From: Lottia gigantea
Lineage: Eukaryota; Mollusca; Gastropoda; Lottiidae
Length of the DNA stretch: 64,000 bases
Direction of reading: 5' to 3'
NCBI RefSeq assembly: GCF_000327385.1
Contig: NW_008706746.1
Location: 2,595,814 to 2,659,813 of the forward strand
Each line of letters begins with the position of its first letter. Within the stretch, counting starts at the first letter, position 1. The notes below the pieces were generated by a model. It was not told where the DNA came from. It was given only the letters and a program-made list of their open reading frames with translations, and did not search any database. Shown piece after piece: positions 25,069 to 38,091 of this stretch. The position numbers and the translations under genes were made by a program.

Positions 25069-26754
25069 GTAAGCCAATTCTGTTTTCTTTTCTGTGATAT
25101 ATGTATAGTGTGTTTTGAGAGTGATTGTCTCTGAAAGGGTGATCAGTGAAATATATCCAATATGGAAGTATAAGTAATATCTTGCATAGAATAACATGGT
25201 ATGAAAGATGTTACATCTTTAACAATGCTTATCATCATTTTACAACCTACCATTATCTGCCAACGTGCAATCCGTAGTTTGGACTCTTAAAGACCCTGAT
25301 TCTACGTCAGATCTGTGTGTCAAGAGACAAGCTTTGCAGACAAGTTATGCAACAAATGTCTGATAATGCTGGTTTGCAAACTATTCCACCTTAGACATAG
25401 AACTGAAAACGATTTGCTTTGCTCGTTTGCGTACGAGTATGTATGAACATGTACATATTATTATCTTTTGTGGTATGTGCATTAATCTGTGTTAGTAGAT
25501 TGGTGTCCGAATATTGTATATTTTGTACTATTTCATATCGTAACTAATACTCTTTGCTTGGTTATTTCTTTAGTCTAGTATGCTTTAGATCGGAAACAAA
25601 TAGATTAAATTTAGCTCAGTTGAAACCATCTTGATACACATATTGTTATGTATCCAAGCCAAAAAGCCCCTTGTCACATTTTAATTTATCAAATGAAATA
25701 CTTTAAGTGTGTATATCAATTCAACGACTTCAAAAATTTCTAATATTATTAATCGCAGAAAAAATAGTGTTCAGTTGCCGAGAAATATTACTAAAAGGAG
25801 TGTCATGGGGATTACGAGTAGGAATGCCTGTAAAAATTGTACATACTTTATACTTGCCTATAATCGCCAAATTTGCCATCAGACTAGATAGGACAAGTAT
25901 CGGACTAATGTGCGTGAATCTCATGTCAATTCAACCCTCAACTTACTGTAATTTAAATCGAAATAATCCAAAAAAATAACCCAAACTACAATATAACTAA
26001 ATAAGCAACAAAAGAGGGAATAGACTTAAGTTAAGTTTTGTCATTATTTTGCTCTTCTGGTATAAACCTCAAGTATGGTATGATAGGATACAAATATTGT
26101 TCAAGATGTCATTAAAGAGATGAGTTGAAGACATATTATATTATAAAAACATGTTGCTGTCCTGTGAAGGATGCCATTAAAATGTCCAATTAACGAACGT
26201 ATCATTAAACTCTGCTTACCATCATCAAAAGGGCTCAGGGCGTTCTTAAAGGAATATAGCAACAGTTACTCACTGCTATACAATAAACATAAACAGAGCT
26301 CTATAGCTCTAACCACAAAACGCTAAAAATGGTTAGAATTAACAACTATATATAGGAGTAACTGTGTCATTTGGGAATTACTTTAATGGTTGACGTTTTA
26401 ATTACCAAAGTTCAATTATATAAATCCATTTCACTTTTGCACTATGGACCACTTAAGCTACACATTTCAAATCTGACTAGTATGCAACACCTGCTTTAAC
26501 ACATAATTTTGTTTTGTCATTATCTGTGCAATTGCATGTCGAACTTTTGACAACTATTGCCTTAAAAGAAACACGAGTCGCTACTCACTTACTGGAAGGT
26601 TAACACCTTTCTCATAAAAAAATTGTTCTGAAGATGTTTATGCAGCATGAGATGAGCTGTGATAGTATACAGTAAACGCTTTCCCAAATGAAACGTAGTA
26701 GATATTGACATTATTTCTGAGCTTGGAATTTAAAAAGAAAGATAGTGAACCACA
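25069..26754. other. AT-rich non-genic DNA, probably intronic
   Basis: Overlapping open frames at 25707-25979 on both strands have no recognisable domain. Nothing else seen. Confidence 0.45.
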
Positions 26755-27045
26755 GCCATATACGCCCACCACGGCATACTGATGGTAAAAACGAAACATC
26801 CATTTTAAGTTTCATCAAAATCGGTTGAAAACTAAGAGAGTAATAGTATAATCAAGATTTAGGGGCAATAACTCTGCTTCTAACGGTTGAAAATGGCTCT
26901 TATTTGAACTTGATCTTCGTTTTATAAATATGTATACACATACCGAATTTCATTTTATTCCATCAAAAAATCTAGTTTTTAGAGCGTTTACAAGCAAATG
27001 TTGACGGACGGATGGACGGACGGACGGACGAACCGACGGACCGAC
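26755..27045 (+). repeat. mollusc-type interspersed repeat with GGAC tract
   Basis: The block contains 'ggggcaataactctg', 'tttgaacttgatcttcg', 'aatttcattttattcca' and ends in an array of GGAC/GGAT/CGGA tetramers (about 27003-27045). This order (conserved AT-rich core, then GACGGACG microsatellite) is one I recall as widespread in bivalve and other mollusc genomes, where comparable core-plus-microsatellite repeats have been described. The element ends are approximate and no target duplication was found. No coding capacity. Confidence 0.6.
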
Positions 27046-30000
27046 ATTTACTCATGGTAAATAGAGAGTGACAAAGACAAATACTACAAAAAGGAGAACT
27101 GGTTCACTCTTTTCGGAATCGGGTCATTCTTTTTATACTTCAGATGACTTCTTTGGCTACTCCGATTTTGTCAGACCTTTGTTATGTAACAGTCTAAATC
27201 AGATAGGTAGAAAATGATTATCTTTTTTTTTTATAAGGTTATGACTTCTAGCTTAAATTCGTCTGGCGTGCTTTCCCCACTCTATAACTGTTTTATAGCT
27301 CTGTAAATATCTTGATCTTTATTGTTGACATAATACAAATACCTTCTCAATTTTTATTCTTAATTCAAATTCTGGCGACGAACACATTTCTTTTAATTTT
27401 TTAAGAGCTAGAATTTCTTTTTATGGTGTTATTCATGATGGAATGAAATTAAAGTATTGCCTTCCAATGATCGATGGTCATAAATGTACTACTTCCATTT
27501 TCTGTACGTGTTTTCAACTTTTTATTGAAGAAAACATGATTTTCTTTTTATCCAATGTTTAGCTGTAATTTTAAAGATAGTCGTCCAGTTAAGATTAGTC
27601 GAGCTGTACATTGCAAAATTTTTAACGTATTGCGTCGCTCAAAATATTATCCACTCGACTTTTCGTTATACTTGAACGCTGTTTTTTTTATAATAGTGTA
27701 CAGTAACTTTTAAATTGTGTAATTGACTTTAAAGATCCATTGAGAATCTCTTAGAGCTATAATGTTATCAGATTGTTACTTAGAGACATTTACATAATGG
27801 GTCAACGTCTTTCATGGCAATACGCTAATTTTGACATCCTCTCAATTTTCTAGCTACTTTATTTGAAAATGATCTCCATTTCTTAATGACTTGCTTGTTC
27901 ACTGGCGTGTAAAATGATATTGCTTCTTGAAAAGCTTGTTTATGAGGACATATACTTTGAATTCTGCTTTCGCGAATCAAACGATAAAGTCCGCAACTCT
28001 GTTTACATTCAGTTACTTAAAAGTCATGAGTATTGCATGTGTAGTCGTAAATATATATGTTTACTTTCCGTTTACATTGAAAATTGAAATATCTTTATAA
28101 TAATTTGTTTATATGTTGCGAACACTTCACATTGGAATTTATTGGATGATACTGTATAAACAAGAGCGTATATTTTTGCAAAAGGAAATCTTTAAACTAT
28201 ATTGCCTTAGTTTATCGATGACAGTGATGGGAATCCCCAATAGGTAGTAAGACCTAAATAATAGGAGCCCTCAGGATTTGATCAGCACTAATTTCATTTC
28301 ATTTTCATTGAGTTTCTCTATAGATTTCATTTTTCAGAAACAGTAAAGTTAATCGGACTATATCCTCAGCTAAAGTTATTTACAGCAGCATCGATTAGAC
28401 TTTAACGAGCAGGATTTAAAAAGATATTAGCGAAGGTTCAGTAACAGACCTATATAATGAGCTTGATATTTTGACATTTACACACGATGATAGACATCTA
28501 CACAAATTTGAGCTTTAGTGTTGACAGAAATTCTTAAGGTTAGTTTTAATATGTGAGCCAAAAGAATATATGACAATTAGTTGATATGACAATAGCAGGA
28601 CAATAATTTTTGCCAGAAAACAAATTATGACATGCTTTCAACAAACTCTTCCATGTATAGGTACTTTAGATGTCATACAAGTCAATTGATATGGGGAAAA
28701 AGGTTATCTAAGACGGTTACCAGCGAATAACTTTGATACATAACAGTTTTTCTTCATCCAATAGCGGCTTTTATTTATCATAATTTCGCCGGATAACAGG
28801 TTATCCAATAGGGATTCTCCTGGATAACAGGATACCCTTGGCTGTAAAAAGAAAGACAGAGCCAATTAAATTGCGTGTACCTTATGAAATACCAAGATTA
28901 CCAATGATACCTAATGACTTATTCTCGTGGTTATTGAAGAAGTCGAATATTCGAATCATGTACATGGTTTAGATAGGCATAGACGAGTTCATGTCAAGAC
29001 GTAATCAATTCCCTTTTTACCTTTTAAATGACTGAATGAAGTCTCAAGGCCCAGTAAATGGAATTAAACTGTCAGATTAAATTAAGATGCAATTAGGTTA
29101 TATTCATATAACTATTGATTCCTAGCGTCTTGAGAATTAATAGTCTTTCTTATTGTGAGAACACTCTAATACTTGAAGATACTTTATTGTACCTTTTAAA
29201 CTACAGTTCTTATGATCCTTTAAAACTGTATTATCTTAAAGGAACAGATGCGCCATTATCTTGACCAATCAAACTTTAGTCCGAGAATCAAGAATTATTT
29301 AGCCAATCAGTAATAGTGTTCACATCTCACCATCGAAATTTGAGCCTTTAAATCCATGTGTGTCGAAAATTATCTATGTTTGAAAGTTGAAAAGAGTCGT
29401 CGTTTTTCTTCTGAGACACTACGATATATAGAAAAGACATCTATACAAGTAGGCAAAGAAATTCCTAGTTTGAGATATTTTTAAAGAAATTATGCAATAT
29501 TCGTATTTTCTAGTACTTCTGAAGACTATTTACATATTATTAAAGACTCAAATCACCCCCCCCCCCCCTCCCACCAAATGGCGCACTTTAATTATGTAAC
29601 TCCAGACCTTTAGGTGCAGGCACAGGATAAGTAAGTAAGTACGGCAGGCTAAAGATAATTTTGCTTTACACAGTATAGAACTGTTCTAAACCCTGAAACT
29701 AACAAAGACTAAATGCATGCTATTCAACAAAATGCAAGACATAGCCAACTCTATCTTCCCTAAACAAGTCATAACAAAGTTCACTGCTGCCTGTACCAAT
29801 ATTCACTACTTTCCATATTGGGACACCCAATTCGCTTAAATACTTATATAATAGTTGAAAATCATATCATATCACTTATTCTCTTAACCTACAGGGCTAT
29901 GCTTTGTCTCAAACCAATCACAAAAGATAACTTTAAGACAGGACCATAACAGAACAGACTGACAAATCTAGAAACAGGTTGCTGAAAAAATTGCTACTTC

Positions 30001-30473
30001 GGAAATAATACTATCATCAGGGCTTGTTTAGCGAGACAGATAATCTTTAATTTTCGACAGTATGCTAAAAAAAATCTCTCATTTTCAAATAAATTCCGAT
30101 CATTAGATTTGACAATGTCTAGACATTATACAAAGATTTATAATAATGGTATTAAATTCAATCTATTCTGGTACTTATGGATAACAAACAAGTATCCTCG
30201 TTGTAACCACCTTGATCCCAGTAGTCCACATTGACTTGTGAACAGTATTAAAAAGTATGCTTGATACATCAAATGAAGGGTTTGATTCCTCTAAAAGTAC
30301 AGGCCTAGGATGGAACAAATACTTCATTAAGAAAATGGTTTGGAACTGCTAGGTATTTTCTTCTGTTCTTATCTTAAATTAGATAAGAGGTTAGATTTGT
30401 TACATATTAATGGGCTTTAGTTTGCTATAAACAAGGTTGTCATTTAAGTTCTGTTCTTTTGAATATGCAACAA
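27046..30473. other. AT-rich non-genic DNA
   Basis: A short palindromic repeat lies at 28791-28840 and a C13 tract at 29556-29568. No genes recognised. Confidence 0.45.
28791..28840. repeat. GGATAAC palindrome and partial duplication
   Basis: GGATAACAGGTTATCC (28791-28806) has 7-bp inverted arms. GGATAACAGG recurs at 28822, and 'atccaatag' occurs both inside this block and at about 28757. Confidence 0.5.
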
Positions 30474-30975
30474 TCATCTTTTGTTTATAGATTTGGGGGA
30501 ATTTCTTTTGCTTTCTCGAATTCTAATGGTAATGAACGAAACAACAAAGGGTGCTATGCCAGCATTATGATGAATATTAAGTTCCATCGATCTTGCGGTA
30601 TATAGTGTCTCAATCCAATAGGCTTCCCTTACTTGACGGAATTTTGAAGTTTCATCTTCTGCCAGATCAATACTATATATGCGCTCTACGGGGGTTAGGA
30701 TTAGATCGTCTGATGGACGGTCGTCCAACTTGAAATGATTAGAAACAGGCTTGTCTTTCCTCAGTTTGATATTGAATCTATGGCAGTAAAACGGGTGCTT
30801 AAGTTATTTTTAGTGTCTCCTACATATTGTTTGGGAGATTTCCTACATGAAATTAAAATTAAATTCGAGATTTCACATGTTCGATGCCCTGTGATCGGGT
30901 ACCTTTTCATCGTAGAGTTACTCATAAAATATCGAGTCTCTGATATACAGGAACACGTTTTTACACACATCGGGT
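30474..30975 (-). mobile_element. Penelope-like GIY-YIG endonuclease fragment (fossil)
   Basis: Minus-strand frames carry a cysteine-containing lead-in followed by KSPKQYVGDTKNNLSTRF, which matches the GIY-YIG core of Penelope-like endonucleases (usually K-x-Y-V-G-E-T). Further on come DRPSDDLILTPVERI and FRQVREAYWIETLYTA followed by ELN, which matches the usual tail of that domain. No reverse transcriptase is recognisable upstream on the minus strand (above about 31050). The copy is broken by several lesions and is probably 5'-truncated. It is separate from the fossil at 16465 and differs clearly from it in sequence. Confidence 0.65.
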
Positions 30976-33900
30976 ACTCCTTAAACCTGGGGATATTTCA
31001 ACATAAAGTCTGTTCTTGGTTGCTAAACAATTGCACAGGAGCTCAATAAGTCACTGGTTTAAAGTTATCCTCATCCGTACCGACTCGGCAAACACTTATT
31101 GGAGGGATGAGGAGTACCAGCTTACAGAGAACGTAGAAATTACTCGGTAAAACTTCACATGCAATATTTACAAGAAAAATGGAGATATAGTTTTGTAGTG
31201 GAAGTCTAATGGCAGTTTTAGCTTGGTGGAATCTGTTGACAAACTCTGTCTCTCAGAGTTGTTGCATTATTAGGTCAGAGCAGTAGATGGAGGCACTGAA
31301 TCTAAATCTAAACTGGCAGAAGAAATACGGGAAATATTCTTAATCAAAATGACTGCTCAATTACTTACGATGAACAGAATATAGATTATATAATATTCTT
31401 TCTTCCTTGTTTCTTCAAACCTTAAATAACTCTAATCAAACATTACCTCATCGAGTTGGTTAAAGATAGTAAGAATTCAATTATTTCATGTAAAAACTAA
31501 ATGCAAGCTATTAAAATCGTAGGGAAACATCAAGTTATCAAATTTACATAAATTTTAACTTTAAGGGACGTAACCGCGTCAGAATCAATTTATCTTAACA
31601 TCGATTTTGTCATAAATATATTATTTCTCAACTCCACACTTATGACAAATTGTCGTTGTGTGGAATTGGTCTTATTGTGCGAGAAACAACCTTATAAATT
31701 TAATATCTTTGCATTCAAGTCACGGCTTTATAATACGAACGTTGTTCTTATTTTGATCATCAATTTAAATTCCGCCCAAGTCTAATTTATTCGGAACACG
31801 GCTTTGTTGGAACCCAGTTCTATATTCAGCAAACAGTTAAACTAACATTATACTCAGACTATTAATTTATATTAAGAACATTGTTTTATATTTAGCAAAA
31901 TTACTTTAAATTCAGAGCACAATGTTATATATAAGTCTTTACAGAGTTCTAATAATGCTCCTTAAGTAAATAAATCACGATTCTTCCCATGCAGTGCAAT
32001 ATATTATGGCAATCTCTCTTGAAATAGATGAGAACATAAAATCTAATTTGAAATTCACTGGAAATCAATTATTGAATTGTGGAATAATTTTAGAACATGT
32101 CCCAGTCTTTTTATTCAATTAACTGACTCCTAGTGTGTATAGAATGACATCTCCCCGACATCTTGAATGGCAAGGTTATACCGCGGTCGTGGAAAATTGA
32201 TGGTTTCTTATCTAAATTGACGACCTTCTTCTTTGAATAAGTAATAATAGGGCATGTTCGATTACTTCAAGCTCAACTGGAGTATCATTACAGTCATTTT
32301 GACAGTCATTCTTGAATTACGATTATTTGTAGGGTAGCCAGACATGCTTTAGAGCTTAAAAAGCAAATAATGTAAGCGAGTGGTGCCAAAATGTCGTTGA
32401 TGGGTTAAACTTTCTTTCGATATGTTTGTCTGTGCTATTTCGTATTGCATACATTAAATTGCCACGAAGATTAAGAAAACTGAAGAAACCTAGACAAATT
32501 TACGAGACATATAACCTTTGAAATTTACTTTTCTGCAAATGAACATGTTTGTACTTTAATTAACCTTGTTTTACGTTAGCCCTACCTTATTCGCCTCGGC
32601 AAGGTTAGGTGGTGTTTTAAGTATGCTCACTGGTACCCTATTGGCTCATTGGCTGCTTATAACGGAGTCCTAGAAGGCTCTACAATTGATCTATATCACC
32701 AGCTCTCTTAGGTGCGTCGAAAGCATAATATTAATGCGACCACGCACCATGTACATAGCTTCCGCTGAAAAATATGGAGCCTGCCATTGTAAATGAAGAT
32801 AAATAATATCGAGAGAAAAATGATCCGGCGAAATTCTTCAATACTACTGTTTAATCTGGAAAAGGTTTTAATAACCAAAGTTATATCAAGACTTTTAAAG
32901 CTTCTTGCAACCAAGTAATTTCCCAAAGGTTACATCGTACTACTATATAACCACCTTTCCATAGAATAACAATCTGGATTCGTCTTCTGCGATGCCTACG
33001 ACAACATTTGTTTTCTTTTACGTTAAACTTGTAGTTACTTCCCTTTAATAGAAATCCGTAATAATCTGAGGAGGGCTCATGTCCTATGACTTCAACAACG
33101 GAATATTATGAATGTTCGAAGTATTGAACTAAGAAGTAAAATTTAATAAGGAATTGACTTATGAATATAGTCACCGAATGAGATAGGACAGAACATATAT
33201 TTTAAAATATGAAAGAGTAGGCTTCAGTCAAGAAGTAATAATTTACAAAACGTTAAGCAAGATACACCAGGTTCTTCTTTCAAGGATTCTACAGATTCCT
33301 TCCTAATTTTACGTGAAGGACACTTTTCGATTTTTTCATTTATTTTCCAAATTTGTACTTCTACTTTGACAATGAGCGAACTCTTTTGATTTAGGAGCTT
33401 ATCTAAAGCTCTTTTATTTTTAAAACAAATCCCATTCCAATTCCATTATCTCTATAATAGTCCTAGTAATATGACACTAAGTTAAAATCAATGAAGTACT
33501 ATTAGGTACGCAAGTACATTAATTTTACTTGGCGTGACCACACATTTCTTATAAAAGATGGTACACACGAAGCTATGTGTTATCTGTTGTTAAGCAATTT
33601 TATCTGTTGACACATTACAATGCTGCAATTTCGTAGTTTGCAGTAATATCATATATATCCAGTAATCGTGCATTTTTGGAAGCATTGTAATAGTCATGAA
33701 GACATACACGATTTAAGAATTGAAGATCTATCCCATATAAAAACAACATCTATTTCTATTTAAGGAGGTCTACATCACATAGCATCCGATACTGTTTTCA
33801 TGAGATGATATATAATAAGTGAATCATTTACATATACCTATACATTTTTCTAGGGAAAAAAACCGAAAGTGTTGCTCTTACTTAGTACTTACAAAATAAT

Positions 33901-33993
33901 TTGGGGGCCATGAAATGACATATTTATCTTACTTTCACTTTCAAAATCGAGTTAGGGGTATTCTCTTGCTTCCCACAAAAGACAATATTCCAG
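30976..33993. other. AT-rich non-genic DNA
   Basis: No supported gene or repeat. A slightly GC-richer patch at about 32580-32760 has no coding or RNA signature. Confidence 0.45.
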
Positions 33994-34044
33994 GGACAGT
34001 CCCCTCCGACCCCAGCCATTACTAGTACCCTTTAAAACCACAGT
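33994..34044 (+). CDS. candidate 51-nt exon, phase 2-2
   Basis: An acceptor ending ATTCCAG, preceded by a C/T-rich stretch (CTCTTGCTTCCCAC), abuts 51 bases of high GC content, followed by the donor GTGAGT at 34045. Only one of the three phases is open: one base, then DSPLRPQPLLVPFKTT, then two bases. The product would be a proline-rich, flexible segment. The length is a multiple of three and the phase agrees with the candidate exons at 3832 (end) and 41520 (start). I do not recognise it. A chance GC patch is the alternative. Confidence 0.33.
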
Positions 34045-34321
34045 GTGAGTCCGGGATGAGTCAAGGTACAAAAAGTGTTTACAAGTTGACGATTGTACGC
34101 AGTTGAATTATTCATTTGGAGCAGATTGGGTGAATCTGAAATATTAGAGAGGAGCGGCACTGAATGAAGCGTAATCTCCCCTGAAGACAGTAAAATCCTC
34201 ATCTTGCGAAAAACTTTCAAATGGAAAGATATAAAAGCTTAGAGCGTATAAATTTTGCGATCCTAACTCTCCACGTTAGTGACAGCAAGATCTTCCTCAG
34301 TCTCAGAATAGCAAAGAAGTA

Positions 34322-34335
34322 GGGGGGGGGGGGGG
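34322..34335 (+). repeat. G14 homopolymer
   Basis: Fourteen consecutive G within otherwise ordinary sequence. Confidence 0.95.
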
Positions 34336-36029
34336 ATTTTATCCAGCGACAATAGCGACAGTGTTTCTCACACCTACGCATTGAATAACTGCCGTCTTCT
34401 TTCTCGTCGTCTTTACCAAGGTAATGAACATTTATTAGTAACCATGGCAACCGAAAGCATTCTTTAAGAGCCGCCATTGATTGCGACTAATATGGTCAAA
34501 ACACGATTAACCTTTGTGAAGAGAATTGGCGACATATCAATAACTGATTATTGAAGTTAATTATGATTTATTGTATCAGAATAAGCGTTTTCAAATCTTG
34601 ATCTGTAGAAAAATTGACATTATTTTTGTCTAGATTTTATTTGGTTAAATATGAGTTAGGTCGTAACGGCATCATTCAGACCCAACCTTTAAGGAGAATA
34701 GAAATCATATTTAAAATTTATTAGAATTATTTCATACATTGTGACTTAAGATGAGAATCAGATTATACTGATATAAAGTGAGGGCTAACGTTTAGTATAA
34801 ATTGTTTTCCACACATCTGATACCACTGTTTGACTTGGATAACTCATCGGGCATTTCTTTCAAACTCTTGTCCTATACTTGTTTGGAATTATTGAACCAG
34901 AAAATGGTATCCATATCAATTATAAAGTTAGGACAGCATTGTTAATAAACGATGGTTGGCAAATACAATTCACAGCATAGTAAAGTTTTAAGAGCTTTAT
35001 CACTTTCTTAATGAAAATATTAAAACGATCTCGATTATAAAATTCAAAATCTCGTGTTGAAAAGATTAAAGAGGTTATATAAAGTTTTAAAAAGCGTTGC
35101 CATAGTAAACATTGATAGTTGGATTTCATGAAATCAATTGAACAAACGAGAATAAACTAGTAAAATACAACCATATTTATTTAAGACGTTAACAGAAAGC
35201 AGTTGAAAGTTAGATCATGATATTCTCCGCTATAAATATTGTAATCCGAGATTAAAAGGACTACATGAGAGCAGTAGGTCTGTTATACTGTACTGCAACC
35301 ACTTGAAACTTGAAATTCTGCATCATCTGGCTAATGCAAACCGTCTACTAGATTAGAATGCAATGCCGTAAAACGCATCCTGGTGTAATATTTCAGCTAC
35401 ATAACGTATCTATGAACCACAGTTTTTGTCCGAACTGGGTACGTTTTATCTAAAAAAAAAAAAGCATAGTCGTTGAGAAAAAAAATTGCAAATCGAGTTG
35501 ATCGACAAAATACTCATCATCTTGTATCCAACACAGTTAACGAAACGCAAACCAATGTTTCGGACTACCATTCCTCGTTTGAATCGATAACTAAATGTTT
35601 CTGAAATCAAGCTTATAAAAAGTTTAAACTTTTAATTGTGTTCCTAACATAGAATGATGAATAATATTTTTTTGATGTTAAGACATGAATGGTTTCTCAT
35701 TTAAAGATAATGATGAAACTAATTAGTTAATGAGGGATTCGATTGTCTTAATGTCTGGTAGTCTTTTATCTTATATCATACCATTATATCAGACTATTTA
35801 ACCTTATTCGATTCCACATAACTAATATCTCCAAGATAAAATGCCCAATCCCAGAAATCTCCTGGGACAAGAAAAACCATGACCAATTTTTACAATTGTT
35901 TTCGTTATATTTTTGCTGTAATCGTCAGGATGGCTTGGAATTGAAGCGAATGATATGTTATTGACCGTGGCGGGTCAGATTGACTCAATGGGGGACAACT
36001 GTCGAGATTGAATCAAGAAGCTTCTTATG
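34336..36029. other. AT-rich non-genic DNA
   Basis: Nothing recognisable. The open frames are short and of AT-biased composition. Confidence 0.45.
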
Positions 36030-36170
36030 GAGTGTCTGAGAGGGTTCTCCAAAGAAAGTTTTCGAAAAATTGAATTGATTTGGTGCATTTTAACACATAT
36101 TTGGGGGCAAAAAAAAAATCGAAATCATATTTTATAAAATAATAAAGTTGGGGTACCCCCTCATTGCCAC
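36030..36170. mobile_element. decayed hAT-like MITE, relative of 61104-61261
   Basis: The core at about 36051-36156 matches the core of the MITE at 61104 (TTGAATTGATTTGGTGCATT versus TTAGAATTAATTTGATGCATT, then a shared 'tttggggcaaaaa' phrase and 'atcatattt'). The ends are too altered to fix and no target duplication is evident, so this is an older copy of the family. Confidence 0.55.
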
Positions 36171-37767
36171 AGGTTATTGGCACTTCATCATCTGAATTCT
36201 TGAATGGCCTTTACCATGGTTATATCTAGAGCTTCATCTGAAAGAAAACAGATTGTCCTTTCGTACTTGCTAGGTCAAGACTTATGAAAATACTAGTAGT
36301 ATTTCAAAATTTGACTTATCCGTATTTGGACCAAACCTGATACAAGCTTAAGAAAAAGAAGTGTTATCTGACATTACCGACGTGTCTCGGTCCACGGAAT
36401 GGTTATTTAGAATGGTAGATGAAACGGAGTAATTAAATGTTCTATATAAAGACAAGAGATTGAGAAACACTATTAGTAGGTTAATACGATTGTTCAGATC
36501 TTATTTCATGTATGCTATATCCTTATATTAGGACAATAACAGGATTGTGGCGTCTTGAAGACGGACAATTATTTGACTATGGGAGCAACACAAGCAAGAA
36601 CGCAAAAATTCAATAGCATATGAGCTTGGAAACACATGTTTGGATACACACGGGTGGATTTACGAAGGGCCGAAACTCAATGACTCAATGACTTGGTGAC
36701 ATAAAATTGGATTGAATTTAAGACAGGACTACGCACATAGATTGAATTGGCTACATATAAATTGGCTATATGACGCTTTACAACCTGCTTGTTGAGGCTT
36801 GTTCGTATATGCCCACCAAATTTTAATCCTACGCAGTCGGAAAGATGAAATATCAAGCTCTGTTTACTCTGATTGATATATACATGTACAGTACAAACAT
36901 ACATGTACAAACTTGTACTAACGACCACGGTATTCAGCACCACCCCCATGACTCAGCCAGCACCTTCTATTTTCTTGACCGTGAACACATGTCACCCTCC
37001 AATAAGCAGTCAATAATCCTTGTAAACCCGATAAATTATACTCACAGTTAATAACTGCCAACAGAATATCCTTTGTCTCTAATTCATGAATAAAACTCTT
37101 AGATATATAATGTTTTAATTATGCACCAAACTTTTAAAGATGGGTTCCCTTATTTTCATTTATGAAAATGAATATGAATAGAAAGTAGAGGTGTTCTAAT
37201 GACTTGCGAAAAATACCAGTTTGTCCCACATGTCTATAATGAATTCTTAACTAGCTACATAAGAAGATAATTGCCAACAGAATTCCAATGATTGACCGAT
37301 CCAGAAAGACTTTCAAAAATCTTTTTGTTTACCCAGACTGTACATACATGGACACCTATGATTGGTTAAAACTCTTTATCATATGCAATAATAACATAAT
37401 GATATGATTAAGAATACATGATAATTCATTGGAAACACCAATTAATCAAAAAGTTTTCTTAATTTGATACTAAAAAATAGGGAAACCCATCTTTGAATCC
37501 TATCAGATTGAATAGCAGAATGTTGAAAATATAAATATTGACCAAAAAAAAACAAACTTGCCAGTATTGCGTAGTCCATTTTGTTTCAAGTTTGACTGTA
37601 GTTATTTCAATTCTAGTTTTTAGATTTGCAAGATTAAGAGTGGCGTCTATTTTCTTTTCCAAATATTGGAAATCGGAATTGAATCGGAAATATTAAGCCT
37701 TAATGTACAATCTGATAGCTACACACATCTCTCGTGATTTTTCGAACTCGGTTGTAGAAAGACTGTC
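36171..37767. other. AT-rich non-genic DNA
   Basis: Nothing recognisable. Overlapping frames on both strands near 36677-37051 show no domain. Confidence 0.45.
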
Positions 37768-38091
37768 TTAGTCTGCGTGGTTTCTTAGATGACGAACATA
37801 TTGTAAACTAGAATCAATTGAATCTTTATCTTTCAATAGGTTTGAGCGTTGGAAACAGTGGCTCTTGTCCAAATGAGAACTCGATTTCAGAGACTGTGAT
37901 GAACGTCGTCGGTAAATGCTTTTTTGATATCTGATTTTCTCTAAACAATTTGGTTTATCATCTGGCAATTGAATGCCAATATCCACCAGTAATGTGCAGG
38001 TGCGATATAAATCATACTTTTTGTCGACTGTCACAGATGTCAGTAACTGAAATACCTTACCACGTGAATATGTTTTTTCAAAATCTTTTAC
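37768..38091 (-). CDS. candidate terminal exon, unknown protein
   Basis: A minus-strand frame of 107 codons runs from an acceptor-like ACCAAG| at 38092 to a TAA at 37768. It has fairly even amino-acid use, unlike the Ile/Phe/Tyr-rich frames nearby. Segments include FEKTYSRGKVFQLL near the start, YDLYRTCTLLVDIGIQLPDD in the middle, and a Ser/Arg-rich stretch (YRRRSSQSLKSSSHLDKS) before the end. There is no membrane segment and no known domain that I can name. The acceptor lacks a good pyrimidine tract. It could be the last exon of a minus-strand gene, part of an unrecognised mobile element, or chance: several frames of about 100 codons in this window appear meaningless. Confidence 0.28.
   Translation of the reverse strand, partial: VKDFEKTYSRGKVFQLLTSVTVDKKYDLYRTCTLLVDIGIQLPDDKPNCLEKIRYQKSIYRRRSSQSLKSSSHLDKSHCFQRSNLLKDKDSIDSSLQYVRHLRNHAD

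Noticed and set aside
28791-28840. Resemblance to a homing-endonuclease site (TAGGGAT / GGATAACAGG)
   Set aside because: The order and spacing do not match a known site; the palindrome and duplication explain it.
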